From positions 1,302,001 to 1,366,000 of the forward strand of contig NZ_CP092915.1 of NCBI RefSeq assembly GCF_022557175.1: 64,000 nucleotides of DNA. The letters are read 5' to 3'. The position numbers and the translations under genes are program-made. Below the pieces are notes generated by a model. That model was not told the origin of the DNA. It ran no database searches and saw only the letters and a program-made list of their open reading frames with translations. This stretch comes from Mycolicibacterium sp. YH-1 (lineage in GTDB: Bacteria > Actinomycetota > Actinomycetes > Mycobacteriales > Mycobacteriaceae). Shown here piece by piece: positions 34,145 to 43,799 of this stretch (its first letter is position 1; each line of letters starts with the position of its first letter).

Positions 34145-35278
34145 ATGGTGACGACGCCGCCGCGGGGCCCCGGCCAGCCTGGTTGGCGCGACAGGGGGAC
34201 TCAGCCGCCGCCTGACCCTGCGACGCGACGGATTCCGCGTCCCGCACCGCCCGAACCCCCGACCGAGCAGATCCGGCGCAGACCGCCGCCACCCGTGGGC
34301 CGTCCGCCGGCTGGGGGTCCGCCGCCGGGATACCGGCCACCCGGCGGTCCACCTCCGCCGCCGCGCGCAACGCCACCTCCGCCCCCACGCCGGGCAGCGC
34401 CACCACCACCACCGCCGCCTCCGCCGCGGTCGGTGCCACCACCACCGCTTCCGCCGCGGGTGATGCAGCAGCCGCCGCCGTCAAAGGCTCCACCGCCACC
34501 GCCACCGCCAACTCCATCGCTTCCGCCATCCAAAGGTGAAGAGCCGAAGAGGTTCTCGCAGTTCTGGAACCGGCAGTCGATCATCCTGGTGGCGGTCATC
34601 ATCGTCGCGCTCCTGACGGGTGGCCTGGCCGGCGGGGAACTCTATGCGCGAAGCCGCGCGGACAGCATCCTTGTGGCGGTCGCCGAGTGCGTCGTCCAGG
34701 ACGGCGCCACCATCTCCTTCGGCGTGAACCCGCCGTTCCTGTGGCAACACATCACCGGTCACTACACGAACATCTCCGTCGAGACCGCCGGAGACCGGGT
34801 GCAAGACGCCGACGGGATGACGGCCGACGTGACGCTGGCCGACGTGCGACTGCAGGAGACCGACGACTCCAAGGGCACCATCGGATCGTTGGAGGCCACC
34901 CTCACCTGGAAATCGGCAGGCATCAAGGACACGGTGGCCGCGAATCTCCCCGGGGTGGGCAGTCTGATCACGGGTGCCCGCACCGACCCGGCCGCGGGCA
35001 CCATAATCCTCGAAGCCGGCGACAACAGTGTGACGGCCAAACCCGTTGTCGCCGACGGTGATCTCAATCTGCAGGTTCTCGACGTCAATGGCCCGCTGCC
35101 GAAGGACACGGTGCAGTCAGCGCTGAATGACCTCACCAAGAAGCTCAACGACAACTACCCGCTCGGCATTCACGCGGACAGTGTCGAGGTGACCGCTACC
35201 GGCGTCGTGGGGAAGTTCTCCAGTCAGAACGCGTCGATCCCCAAGGAGGACGCGGACCCCTGCTTCGCGCGCCTGTAG
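34145..35278 (+). CDS. membrane-anchored DUF2993 protein with proline-rich tail
   Basis: 377 aa. Residues 1-135 are extremely Pro-rich and cytoplasmic, followed by a single membrane helix (about 145-167, QSIILVAVIIVALLTGGLAGG) and an outer DUF2993 domain (about 170-377; ARSRADSILVAVAECVVQDGATISFGVNPPFLWQHITG ... YPLGIHADSVEVTATGVVGKFSSQ). DUF2993 includes LmeA, a periplasmic lipid-binding phospholipase needed for phosphatidylinositol mannoside and lipoarabinomannan assembly. Binding or transport of envelope lipids is a fair guess. A Cys pair in the outer domain may form a disulfide. Confidence 0.85.
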   Translation: MVTTPPRGPGQPGWRDRGTQPPPDPATRRIPRPAPPEPPTEQIRRRPPPPVGRPPAGGPPPGYRPPGGPPPPPRATPPPPPRRAAPPPPPPPPPRSVPPPPLPPRVMQQPPPSKAPPPPPPPTPSLPPSKGEEPKRFSQFWNRQSIILVAVIIVALLTGGLAGGELYARSRADSILVAVAECVVQDGATISFGVNPPFLWQHITGHYTNISVETAGDRVQDADGMTADVTLADVRLQETDDSKGTIGSLEATLTWKSAGIKDTVAANLPGVGSLITGARTDPAAGTIILEAGDNSVTAKPVVADGDLNLQVLDVNGPLPKDTVQSALNDLTKKLNDNYPLGIHADSVEVTATGVVGKFSSQNASIPKEDADPCFARL

Positions 35279-35284
35279 AAGGCC

Positions 35285-36007
35285 CTACGGGTGCGGCATG
35301 ACGATGGCGAACGGGTGGTGTTTGGACCTCGCCGTGTGCGCCCCGGTGTCGTGGTGCTCACCGGCCTCGGGGTTCCAGTCCGGCCAGCGGTCTCCGGTTT
35401 CGTAGTCCGCGAGTGTGGAGACGGCGACACGGCCACTGCTGTTGACCACGACGGCTCCCGGCAACTCTGCCAGCCCGGGCAGAAGCACTTCCTCGAGCGA
35501 GGACACGAGTATGTCGGCACACATGACGCCCGAGAACGCTCCGTCGAGTTCAAGGGGAAGTGACGTGGTGACCGTGATCTCGTTCGAGCAGAGGTAATCG
35601 ACAAACGGACCGGCGACGTGCTGCTGGCCGCTGGAGTGCGGCACGCGGTACCACTCGAGTCGGGCCAGGTCGATTGCGGCCTGCCCCGGTCCGAACGTGG
35701 ACGACGCGAGCAGTGCTCGATCGGGTCCCTGCCACCAGGCCAATGGGTTGCCGGTTGACACGATGTCCCCGCTGGCGCAGTACCCCGCGCCGTAGATGGG
35801 TCGTGATGCTCCGCTGAGGATCTTTCGGACGTCGTCCTCGATCAGGTTGGCGAGTTGGGTACCACCGAGTGCGCCGAACCGCATCGCGGCACCCAGCTTC
35901 TGCTGAAGTCTCGGCCGCCATTCCTCGAGGGTCGCGAAGACGCCGTCGAAGAACTCATCGATGTGCTGAATCGCGCGATCCAACACGTCTGCCGATGTGA
36001 CTGTCAC
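35285..36007 (-). CDS. cache-domain protein linked to polyamine-type operon
   Basis: 240 aa from GTG 36007, which has GGGAGGG close upstream; an ATG at 36043 would add 12 residues. It has no membrane helix or signal peptide. The fold looks like a PDC/Cache ligand-sensor domain: AGYCASGDIVSTGNPLAWWQGPDR, LEWYRVPHSSGQQHVAGPFVDYLCSNEITVTTSLPLELDGAFSGVMCADILVS. It probably binds a small amine and is cotranscribed with the GntR gene upstream, making it a candidate cytoplasmic sensor for the divergent transport operon. Confidence 0.7.
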   Translation of the reverse strand: MTVTSADVLDRAIQHIDEFFDGVFATLEEWRPRLQQKLGAAMRFGALGGTQLANLIEDDVRKILSGASRPIYGAGYCASGDIVSTGNPLAWWQGPDRALLASSTFGPGQAAIDLARLEWYRVPHSSGQQHVAGPFVDYLCSNEITVTTSLPLELDGAFSGVMCADILVSSLEEVLLPGLAELPGAVVVNSSGRVAVSTLADYETGDRWPDWNPEAGEHHDTGAHTARSKHHPFAIVMPHP

Positions 36008-36127
36008 GTGCCCTCCCAATGAGATGTGAGAGTCTATGCCCATTGCCTGTGATCTCGGCCACCGCCGTCACGGAGAGTTCGTGACCTTCGGGCCGTGCCA
36101 GGCGGGCTGAGCGAACGGGTGGGAGCG

Positions 36128-36880
36128 CTAGAGGTTGGCGCGGTAGGCCACGAGCCAGCGCACCGAGTCCCGTACGTTCTCGCGCACAATGCGCCGGGCC
36201 AACTCGACGTCGCGGCGGCGTATCGCGTCGATCTGTTCGACCAGGGCGTCGTGGGTGGCGTGACGCGCTTCCACGTCAGTGTCCTGCAGCGCCAGTAACG
36301 GGGTGAACTCCGTCTGGAGCCGGACATGCTCGGTGGTGAGTCGCACGGATTGGCTCAGTGAGGCGAGTTCGAGCTGTACATCGGTGATTCTGCGCCGCCA
36401 CAGCTCGCGTGGTAAATCACGTGCCTGCGTGAGGACTTCGTGCACCACTGCAAGTTCTTCGGGGGTGGCCCGGCGGCACGCGTACTCCGCGCAGGCGCTC
36501 GAGACGACCTCATAGTGCAGACCAAGGTCTGCAAGCGCGACGCGCGGCATTGATTTGAGCACCTGGGCGTTGACGGCCTCGACGGCGCCGGGGCTGGGAC
36601 GTACGAAGCTGCCGCCATTTCGACCGCGACGCGTTTCGATGAGCCCGCGATACCGCAGAGCGCTCAACGCCTCACGCACGGTGACGACTGCGACCCCGAA
36701 GAGATTCGCGAGTTCATTCTCGCTTGGCAGGCGCTCTCCCTCGACGAAGGCGCCGGCTGAGATCGCCTGCACCAGCCGGGTTTCGACGAGCGCGGTACGG
36801 CCCTCCTCGCCGATGGGCGCAAATGCCGCTGTGCGTAATCGACTTGACGGACTCGGGTGGTGCGGCGCGACCGCGTTCAC
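36128..36880 (-). CDS. GntR-family (FadR/FCD type) transcriptional regulator
   Basis: 250 aa. The winged HTH is ISAGAFVEGERLPSENELANLFGVAVVTVREALSALRYRGLIETRRGRNGGSFV (about 39-92). The C-terminal FCD domain contains DLGLHYEVVSSACAEYACRRAT and a late HDALVEQIDAIRRRDVELARRIVREN helix pair with likely metal-site His. It is divergent from the ABC transporter operon and likely represses it until the amine or a product binds. AT-rich overlapping palindromes lie between them. Confidence 0.9.
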   Translation of the reverse strand: MNAVAPHHPSPSSRLRTAAFAPIGEEGRTALVETRLVQAISAGAFVEGERLPSENELANLFGVAVVTVREALSALRYRGLIETRRGRNGGSFVRPSPGAVEAVNAQVLKSMPRVALADLGLHYEVVSSACAEYACRRATPEELAVVHEVLTQARDLPRELWRRRITDVQLELASLSQSVRLTTEHVRLQTEFTPLLALQDTDVEARHATHDALVEQIDAIRRRDVELARRIVRENVRDSVRWLVAYRANL

Positions 36881-36984
36881 CGCTCACCCCCTTGTCCGTC
36901 TCCTTTCCTTAAGTCTGCCATGTGGGTTGCGAGCCGCCGCCGGACATGCGGGCCGCCGAATCGTTCCCTGGCATGCGTTCGAGT

Positions 36985-37007
36985 GATATACATCTAATAT
37001 CCGATGT
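36985..37007. promoter_or_regulatory. candidate GntR operator
   Basis: Overlapping inverted repeats GATAT-N7-ATATC (36985-37001) and ACATC-N8-GATGT (36990-37007) in the gap between the GntR gene and the ABC transporter operon, an AT-rich patch that also fits a promoter. The binding protein is inferred from position only. Confidence 0.4.
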
Positions 37008-37052
37008 TATAGTTCTACGCGCATCGGCGAGAGAACTGGGAGACCACGCACC

Positions 37053-38159
37053 ATGTCGCAGGGCATCAAGCAGGAGACGTCGCCTTCTCGGGGTGGGGGA
37101 GCGCCGGTAGCACCTGCAGTCTCAGTTCAGGGCGTGAGCAAGATGTTCGGCGATCTCACCGCGGTCAACGAGCTCAACATCGACATTCGGCAGGGCGAGT
37201 TCTTCTCGATGCTCGGGCCATCGGGCTCGGGCAAGACCACAGTCCTGCGGATGATCGCCGGATTTGAAGAGGTCAGCTCGGGCAAGATCCTGTTGGACGG
37301 TGCAGATGTGACCCGCACCGCGCCGTTCGACCGCGAGGTCAACACCGTCTTCCAGGACTACGCGTTGTTCCCGCACCAGTCCGTCGCCGAGAACGTCGCG
37401 TACGGGCTCAGGGTCCGCAAGGTCGACCGCAATCTGCGCACGAAGATGGTGGGCGAAGCACTCGAACAGGTGCAGCTGAGTCACCTGGCGGAGCGGCGAC
37501 CCTCGCAGCTCTCCGGCGGTCAAAGGCAGCGCATCGCACTGGCCCGAGCCTTGATCCTGCGGCCGAAGGTCTTGCTTCTCGACGAGCCATTGGGGGCTCT
37601 CGACAAACAGCTGCGCGAGCAGATGCAGTTCGAACTCAAGCAGATTCAGCGAGACGCCGGTATTACCTTCGTGTTCGTCACGCACGATCAGGAGGAGGCG
37701 CTGACGCTCTCCGATCGTGTGGCTGTGTTCAACGGTGGCCGGATCGAGCAGGTGGGAAGCCCTCGCGAGATCTACGAGTTCCCGCAGACCGTGTTCGTCG
37801 CGAAGTTCCTCGGCGTGACAAACCTGTTGCCCGAAGCCCTTTCACGTGACCTGCTGGGAGTGGCGGCCGTGCACAGTCTGCGCCCCGAACGCGTGCAACT
37901 GGCAGCGCCGGGCACGGCGGTCGACAGCGACACCGTGGCGCTGCCTGCGGTGGTGCTCGAAGAGGTCTATGCGGGGCCACAGACGCGCTACCTCATCGAG
38001 GTTGAAGGCGGCCTGCGCCTGACCGCCGAGACACAGAACAGCCATGCGCCGCGGGTTGCCACCGGCGTCAGCCGCGGCGATGCGGTGAGCGTGCAGTTCC
38101 TGAAGGACCATGCCACCGCGATTCCCGAAACACAGGGCTGCAGCGCCACGGCTGCCTGA
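37053..38159 (+). CDS. polyamine-type ABC transporter, ATP-binding subunit
   Basis: 368 aa. Walker A GPSGSGKTT, Q-loop (FQDYALFPHQSV), ABC signature LSGGQRQR, Walker B VLLLDEPLGALD, and switch His in FVTHDQEEA. A C-terminal TOBE-like domain (about 270-360: LRPERVQLAA ... VVLEEVYAGPQTRYLIEVEGG) is typical of PotA and other PotA/MalK-type subunits. It energises uptake through the permeases encoded at 39558 and 40454. Confidence 0.92.
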   Translation: MSQGIKQETSPSRGGGAPVAPAVSVQGVSKMFGDLTAVNELNIDIRQGEFFSMLGPSGSGKTTVLRMIAGFEEVSSGKILLDGADVTRTAPFDREVNTVFQDYALFPHQSVAENVAYGLRVRKVDRNLRTKMVGEALEQVQLSHLAERRPSQLSGGQRQRIALARALILRPKVLLLDEPLGALDKQLREQMQFELKQIQRDAGITFVFVTHDQEEALTLSDRVAVFNGGRIEQVGSPREIYEFPQTVFVAKFLGVTNLLPEALSRDLLGVAAVHSLRPERVQLAAPGTAVDSDTVALPAVVLEEVYAGPQTRYLIEVEGGLRLTAETQNSHAPRVATGVSRGDAVSVQFLKDHATAIPETQGCSATAA

Positions 38160-38269
38160 CGCACAACACCACCGGTGGACACAGAGCACCGGTTCGACAC
38201 AGGTGAATCGTCTGATCCAAGGACCACGTCTTCGTGGATCCGTCGTACCCAAAAGGAGTGCAAGACCAC

Positions 38270-39442
38270 ATGAAAAAGTACCTCGCCATCCCAGCAGCCG
38301 CGGCGGCACTTGGCCTGGCACTGGCCGGTTGTTCGACCGGCGGTACAGGCGCGAGTTCCGACGGACTACAGATCGATGTGCCCGACATCCCGAAGATGGA
38401 AACGCTTGGCGACAACGAGAAGCAGGTGAACATCGTTGCCTGGTCGGGCTTCGTCGAACCGGCATGGGCCGACAAGTTCACCGCGGAGACCGGTTGCACC
38501 GTGAACCGCAAGGTCGCCGCGACCAGCGACGAGATGGTGCAGCTCATGCGGACGGGTGACTACGACCTCGTGTCCGCATCGGGAGATGCGAGCCTGCGAC
38601 TCATTGTCGATGGCAATGTACAGCCGCTCAACACCGATCTGATCCCGAACTTCGGCGATGACATCGTGGAGGGGATGAAGGGGCAGCTCTACGACACCCT
38701 CAACGGCAACGTGTACGGAATCCCGATCGGTCGTGGCGCAAACATCTTGCAGTACAACACCGATGTCGTATCCGAAAAGCCCGACAGCTGGAGTGTCGTG
38801 TGGGAGAAGGACTCGCCCTACGCCGGCAAGATCGCGGCTTACGACAGTCCGATCTACATTGCCGATGCAGCGGTCTATCTCATGGCGACCCAGCCCGAGC
38901 TGGGGATCAAGAACCCCTACGCGCTCGACAAGGATCAGCTGGCCGCAGCGGTCGATCTGTTGAAGGAACAGAACAAGATGGTCTCGGAGTACTGGAATCC
39001 TTCGACCAATGTCACGTCGTTCACTGGCGGTAACTCCGTGGTGGGCACCTCCTGGGAGGTGTTGCGAAAGGCGACCCAGGACGAGAGGTTCCAGTCCGTG
39101 CTGCCGAAGGAGGGCGCGACGGGTTGGTCTGATGCCTGGATGCTCGCGGCAGAGGCCAAGAACCCCAACTGCGCCTACGCGTGGATGGACTACACGAGTT
39201 CACCGCAGGTGAACGGTCAGATTGCGATGAACTTCGGGATGGCCCCGGCCAATGGTGCGTTCTGTGATCTGAGCGCCGAGGCGAAGGCGCACTGCGACGA
39301 CTACAGCGCCACCGACGAGGACTACTACTCGAAGGTCTGGTTCTGGACGACTCCGATCGAGCCGTGCCTTGACGGCCGCAAGGACGTGAAGTGCACCAGC
39401 TATCAGGACTGGACGGCCGCCTGGCCGACGGTCAAGGGATAG
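38270..39442 (+). CDS. polyamine-type substrate-binding lipoprotein
   Basis: 390 aa from ATG 38270; AAAAGGAG is 11 bases upstream, and a longer frame has no ribosome site. Signal peptide with lipobox LAGC (Cys23 lipidated) anchors it outside the membrane. Family pattern of PotD-type binding proteins: VNIVAWSGFVEPAWADKFTAETG, DYDLVSASGDASLRLI, NVYGIPIGRGANILQYNTDVV, and GSIDLGWS-like GATGWSDAWML region. The ligand is likely spermidine, putrescine or another cationic amine, judged mainly from the neighbouring amine oxidase. Confidence 0.9.
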   Translation: MKKYLAIPAAAAALGLALAGCSTGGTGASSDGLQIDVPDIPKMETLGDNEKQVNIVAWSGFVEPAWADKFTAETGCTVNRKVAATSDEMVQLMRTGDYDLVSASGDASLRLIVDGNVQPLNTDLIPNFGDDIVEGMKGQLYDTLNGNVYGIPIGRGANILQYNTDVVSEKPDSWSVVWEKDSPYAGKIAAYDSPIYIADAAVYLMATQPELGIKNPYALDKDQLAAAVDLLKEQNKMVSEYWNPSTNVTSFTGGNSVVGTSWEVLRKATQDERFQSVLPKEGATGWSDAWMLAAEAKNPNCAYAWMDYTSSPQVNGQIAMNFGMAPANGAFCDLSAEAKAHCDDYSATDEDYYSKVWFWTTPIEPCLDGRKDVKCTSYQDWTAAWPTVKG

Positions 39443-39453
39443 TCCGCTAAACG

Positions 39454-39483
39454 GGTTGGGGCGGATCAGGGTCCGCCCCAACC
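39454..39483 (+). terminator. hairpin between binding-protein and permease genes
   Basis: A perfect 12-bp GC-rich stem (39454-39465 with 39472-39483), 6-base loop. In transporter operons such a hairpin commonly lets the binding protein be made in excess over the permeases, by partial termination or by protecting the upstream mRNA. Confidence 0.65.
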
Positions 39484-39557
39484 AGGGCATCCTCATGCTC
39501 TGCGGGTCTGCATCTTCTTCTCACTCAATTGGTTTCACTTAGTCAGCGAGGGTCGCC

Positions 39558-40442
39558 GTGAGCACCAAGACCGTACTCGTGCGCCGGTCCAAACCGGTGT
39601 CGACCGCACTGTTCCGCCACCCGCGGGGGCGTCTTGCCGCCCTGCTGGCGGCGCCAATGATCTGGCTCGTCGGTGTCTACCTGCTGTCGCTTGTGGGGCT
39701 GCTGATCACGGCGTTCTGGACCACGGATCCGTTCACCTCGCGTGTGCGGCCGGGATTCACGTTGGACAACTTCGTGAGCCTGGTGACGGTGCCGGCCTAC
39801 CTGGCCACCGCGTTGCGCACGCTCGGCATCGCCGTCGCGGTGACCGTGATCTGCGCTGTCTTTGCAGTCCCGCTGGCAGTCTTCATCGCGAAGGTTGCCC
39901 GCCCCGGCTATCGCGCGCTGCTCGCCATCGGGGTCACGCTGCCCCTGTGGGCCGGATACCTGGTGAAGATCATCGGCATGCGCCTGGTCTGGACGGAGAA
40001 CGGCTTCTTCAACTGGGCGCTGTCGCCGCTGGGGATCACTGGTCCTGCGCTCGGCACGGTCACGGTGATCCTCACCCTCGTCTACCTCTGGTTCCCGTAC
40101 ATGGCCATTCCGGTGTACTCGGCTGTCTCGCAGATTCCTGACAACCTGTTCGACGCATCAGCGGACCTGGGCGCCAACGGTTTCGCCACTATCCGAACGG
40201 TTGTCGCGCCGCTGCTCATCCCGGCAGTGTTCTCCGGATCCATCTTCACGTTCTCGTTGAGCTTCGGCGACTACATCGCAGCGATGTACGTGGGCGGCTC
40301 CACTCAGATGATCGGCAGCATCATCGCGTCGAACATCAATCTCAATCCTCCACTGGCGGCGGCCTTCTCAGTAGTGCCAATCGTGATGGTGCTGCTCTAC
40401 CTGGCCGCGGTGCGTCGCTCCGGCGCCCTGAACAACCTGTAA
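39558..40442 (+). CDS. polyamine-type ABC transporter permease (PotB-like)
   Basis: 294 aa, GTG start. Six membrane helices; the ABC-contact motif is VSQIPDNLFDASADLGANGFATIRTVVAPLLIPAVFSGSIF (EAA-type loop) and the protein ends in a short cytoplasmic tail. Member of the PotB/PotH group of inner-membrane permeases, pairing with the next gene. Confidence 0.92.
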   Translation: MSTKTVLVRRSKPVSTALFRHPRGRLAALLAAPMIWLVGVYLLSLVGLLITAFWTTDPFTSRVRPGFTLDNFVSLVTVPAYLATALRTLGIAVAVTVICAVFAVPLAVFIAKVARPGYRALLAIGVTLPLWAGYLVKIIGMRLVWTENGFFNWALSPLGITGPALGTVTVILTLVYLWFPYMAIPVYSAVSQIPDNLFDASADLGANGFATIRTVVAPLLIPAVFSGSIFTFSLSFGDYIAAMYVGGSTQMIGSIIASNINLNPPLAAAFSVVPIVMVLLYLAAVRRSGALNNL

Positions 40443-40453
40443 GGGAGCCCGAT

Positions 40454-41263
40454 ATGCTTCGCCTCAGGCGTGGTACGAAGATCGCGCTGGCTGCCATAGC
40501 CGCCGTTGTGTTCGCCTTCATGTACATCCCGCTGTTCGTGATAGTCATGAACTCCTTCAACGCGGGCCGTGTCGCCGGTTGGCCCATCCCGGGGTTCTCG
40601 CTGCAGTGGTGGGGCGCGGCCCTGACCAATCCGGCGGTGCACGCGGCGTTTCTCAACTCGGTGATTGTCGCCCTCGTGGCGACCGGAATTGCGCTGGTAC
40701 TGGGCACACTGGCTGCGTTCGCCCTGCAGCGGTTCCGCTTCTTCGGTCAGAACACCGTCAATCTGCTGCTGGTGCTGCCGATCACCCTGCCCGGCATCGT
40801 CACGGGTGTGGCGCTGTCGAACACGTTCCATTCTGTCCTCAAGCCGATGGGCATCAACGTTGGGTACTGGGGCATGATCATCGCCCACGCCACGTTCTGC
40901 ATCGTCATGGTGTTCAACAACGTCATCGCGCGTCTGCGCCGTATGAACCCGAACTTCGAGGAGGCCTCGATGGATCTCGGTGCGGGTATCGGCCAGACCT
41001 TCAGGCTGATCACCTTCCCGCAGTTTCGAAGCGCATTCATCGCCGGCGCATTGCTTGCGTTTGCACTGTCATTCGACGAGATCGTGGTGACCATCTTCAC
41101 GGCACCGCCCGGCGTCGAAACGCTGCCGCTGTGGATCATGAACCAGATGGCCCGCCCGAACGAGGTCAATCAGGTGAATGTTGTTGCGACGGTGATGATT
41201 CTGATGTCACTGATTCCCGTCTACTTCTCGCAGCGAGCGCAGTCATCCTCCGATGTGAAGTGA
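40454..41263 (+). CDS. polyamine-type ABC transporter permease (PotC-like)
   Basis: 269 aa. Six membrane helices with EAA-type motif FEEASMDLGAGIGQTFRLITFPQFRSAFIAGALLAFALSFDEIVVTIF. PotC/PotI type. The start is 11 bp after the PotB-like gene, so they are translated together and form the transmembrane pore. Confidence 0.92.
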   Translation: MLRLRRGTKIALAAIAAVVFAFMYIPLFVIVMNSFNAGRVAGWPIPGFSLQWWGAALTNPAVHAAFLNSVIVALVATGIALVLGTLAAFALQRFRFFGQNTVNLLLVLPITLPGIVTGVALSNTFHSVLKPMGINVGYWGMIIAHATFCIVMVFNNVIARLRRMNPNFEEASMDLGAGIGQTFRLITFPQFRSAFIAGALLAFALSFDEIVVTIFTAPPGVETLPLWIMNQMARPNEVNQVNVVATVMILMSLIPVYFSQRAQSSSDVK

Positions 41264-41357
41264 CGCTGACAATTTGAGCTATCGAACGAAGAGCTCCCCG
41301 CACACTCCATGACCGCTGAACTCGTTGGATCCTCACCATCGTTCAAAGGAGAACACC

Positions 41358-42755
41358 ATGACTAAACCTGATCTCAGTACGACCGCCTTCAGGCGGCGGG
41401 CCTTTCTTGGCGGTGCCGTTGGCCTTGCCGCGCTGGGGATCGTCGGCTGCGCCAAGGGTTCCCCCCCGGAGACCAACTCTGCGGGCAACGGCAAGTCGGG
41501 CATCGACGTCATCGTGATCGGCGCTGGCTCAGCGGGAGTCGCCGCAGCGCGAGAACTCAGGGATGCCGGCAAGAACGTCGTAGTTCTTGAGGCGCGTGAT
41601 CGGATCGGCGGGCGAATGTGGACCGACCGCACCATCATGACCATCCCGCACGAGCGCGGGGCCTCTCTGTGTCACGGCGGACCCGACACGGCCACCTGGC
41701 CGTGGGCACAGAAGTTGGGCATCAAAGACCGCAAGTTTGTGCAGAACATGTCTCGGTACACCCCGAGTACTCCCTGGGTGAGATGGGACAGTCCAGAGTT
41801 CTATGAGTTCCCCGAGGGAACGCCCAAGATCGCGATGCCACTGCCCGAGCCCAAGGGCTCTGAAACAGCGACACAGTATCTGCAGCGCCTCGGCATCGAC
41901 AAGACCAACTACCCGTTGGCCCTGCTGGGAATTCAAGTCGACCACGAACAGTTCGACGCGTATCCGGCCGCCGAGATTGTCGAAACCCTCACGTCCTGCT
42001 TCGATGTGTCGAAGACGGGCAAGATTGAACCCGACGGTTACGCAGGCGACTTCAAGCTGCTGGCGCCATACGATGAGATTCCCACGGCTGTTGCCGAGGG
42101 TGTCGACATTCGCTACAACACAGTTGTCAACACCATTCAGTATTCCGAAAACGGAGTCACGGTACAGGCCGGTCCTGAGACATTCGAGGCGTCCAAGTGC
42201 GTTGTTGCGGTGCCCATCGGGGTGCTGCAGCACGATGACATCACATTCGATCCCCCGTTGGAGTCGGACCGACGTAAGACCATCGACGGCATCCAGCAGA
42301 CGGTGGCGTTCAAGACGATCCTCGAGTTCGATCACCCGGTGCGGCCCGAGGGCTTTGACATGGTGAACCAGCATGACGTGGGTCCGTGCCAGTTCTGGGA
42401 CGAGTCAACGGGAATGCCTGGTTACGACGGGCAGCTCATTGTTGCGTGGGACACCGGTGACCGGGCTCGTGAATTGCTGGCTCTGCCTGAGGAACAGCGG
42501 TTCGCGGCGGCGCTTGAGGGTGTCCACAAACTGACGGGCGACAGGGGACTGCGGTACATCAACGCCTCGAACTACGACTGGCGCAACGACAAGTTCGCCT
42601 ACGGCGCGTACGCCACTGGCGAAAGGCATCCCGAGGTCATCTACAAGCCGATGAAGGACACCGTTTTCTGGGCGGGTGCGATCATGAGCTCGGTGGCCAA
42701 GGCCCACTCGAGCGGGCTCGACGCGGCCAAAACCACCCTGGCGGTTCTCAAATAG
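41358..42755 (+). CDS. flavin-dependent amine oxidase, exported lipoprotein
   Basis: 465 aa from ATG 41358 (AAAGGAGA upstream). It starts with a Tat-like signal (FRRRAFLGGAVGLAALGIVGC, lipobox Cys), so it is exported folded with FAD. Then the dinucleotide-binding GxGxxG (DVIVIGAGSAGVAAARELRDAG), GGRMW motif, ending AGAIMSSVAKAHSSGLDAAKTTLAV. It oxidises a primary or secondary amine to an aldehyde or imine with release of hydrogen peroxide. Downstream of the transporter genes, it probably processes the same polyamine outside the membrane. Confidence 0.88.
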   Translation: MTKPDLSTTAFRRRAFLGGAVGLAALGIVGCAKGSPPETNSAGNGKSGIDVIVIGAGSAGVAAARELRDAGKNVVVLEARDRIGGRMWTDRTIMTIPHERGASLCHGGPDTATWPWAQKLGIKDRKFVQNMSRYTPSTPWVRWDSPEFYEFPEGTPKIAMPLPEPKGSETATQYLQRLGIDKTNYPLALLGIQVDHEQFDAYPAAEIVETLTSCFDVSKTGKIEPDGYAGDFKLLAPYDEIPTAVAEGVDIRYNTVVNTIQYSENGVTVQAGPETFEASKCVVAVPIGVLQHDDITFDPPLESDRRKTIDGIQQTVAFKTILEFDHPVRPEGFDMVNQHDVGPCQFWDESTGMPGYDGQLIVAWDTGDRARELLALPEEQRFAAALEGVHKLTGDRGLRYINASNYDWRNDKFAYGAYATGERHPEVIYKPMKDTVFWAGAIMSSVAKAHSSGLDAAKTTLAVLK

Positions 42756-42761
42756 TTGTCA

Positions 42762-42813
42762 CGGCGGGTGTGATGGGTCGCGGCGAGTGTGCCGCGGCCC
42801 ATCGCGCCCGCCG
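42762..42813 (+). terminator. terminator of the amine operon
   Basis: A 23-bp stem (42762-42784 with 42791-42813) in which three positions are G-U wobbles and all others pair exactly; 6-base loop GAGTGT. It begins 6 bp after the amine oxidase stop. Confidence 0.8.
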
Positions 42814-42950
42814 CGTTGTCTCGCCGGTGTCATTACCGCTACCGCGCATGGTCACTACCGGCTAGCCGTAGTCGCTGGTCTTTGCAGTGCTCACTGGCAT
42901 TGAGCGTGCGACGATCGTGGTCGCAGACTCCGCTAGACAGAGAGGTCATC

Positions 42951-43775
42951 ATGCCAACGATCACCACGTCCGACGGTACCGAGATCTTCTACAAGGACTG
43001 GGGGACTGGGCAACCCATCGTCTTCAGCCATGGTTGGCCGCTGTCGGCCGACGACTGGGACAATCAGATGCTGTTCTTCCTGGCACAGGGCTACCGCGTC
43101 ATCGCCCACGACCGGCGCGGCCACGGCCGCTCCACCCAGACCGGTGACGGCCACGATATGGACCACTACGCCGACGATCTCGCAGCGGTGGTCGAACATC
43201 TCGATCTGCACGACGTGATCCACGTCGGGCACTCCACCGGTGGCGGCGAGGTGGCCCACTACCTCGCGCGCCACGGCCAGGACCGGGCCGTGAAGGCAGC
43301 GCTCATCAGCGCGGTGCCCCCGTTGATGGTGCAGACCGACGCCAATCCCGAGGGCCTGCCGAAAGCGGTCTTCGACGACCTGCAGGCGCAACTGGCGGCC
43401 AACCGGTCGAAGTTCTACCGCGACCTGCCGTCGGGGCCGTTCTACGGTTTCAACCGGCCGGGCGTGGAGCCCGTCGAAGCCGTCATCGCCAACTGGTGGC
43501 GGCAGGGCATGATGGGCGGGGCCAAGGCGCACTACGACGGCATTGTCGCGTTCTCCCAGACCGACTTCACCGAGGACCTCAAGAGGATCACCATCCCAGT
43601 GCTGGTGATGCACAGCGAGGACGATCAGATCGTGCCCTACGTGGCGGCCGGCCCGAAGTCCGCCGAGCTGCTGCCGAACGGAATTCTCAAGACCTACCAG
43701 GGATTCCCGCACGGCATGCCCACCGTGCAGGCTGACGTGATCAACGCCGACCTGCTCGCATTCCTGCGGTCCTGA
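42951..43775 (+). CDS. alpha/beta hydrolase, non-haem haloperoxidase-like
   Basis: 274 aa from ATG 42951. SMP30-free serine hydrolase of the Cpo type: [37 protein letters not shown], nucleophile elbow [14 protein letters not shown], and late Asp (HSEDDQIVP) and His ([10 protein letters not shown]). Named chloroperoxidases because they use peracids to halogenate non-specifically; the physiological role is usually ester hydrolysis. It stands alone. Confidence 0.9.
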   Translation: MPTITTSDGTEIFYKDWGTGQPIVFSHGWPLSADDWDNQMLFFLAQGYRVIAHDRRGHGRSTQTGDGHDMDHYADDLAAVVEHLDLHDVIHVGHSTGGGEVAHYLARHGQDRAVKAALISAVPPLMVQTDANPEGLPKAVFDDLQAQLAANRSKFYRDLPSGPFYGFNRPGVEPVEAVIANWWRQGMMGGAKAHYDGIVAFSQTDFTEDLKRITIPVLVMHSEDDQIVPYVAAGPKSAELLPNGILKTYQGFPHGMPTVQADVINADLLAFLRS

Positions 43776-43799
43776 CGCCACGGCGACCGACCGGGATCG

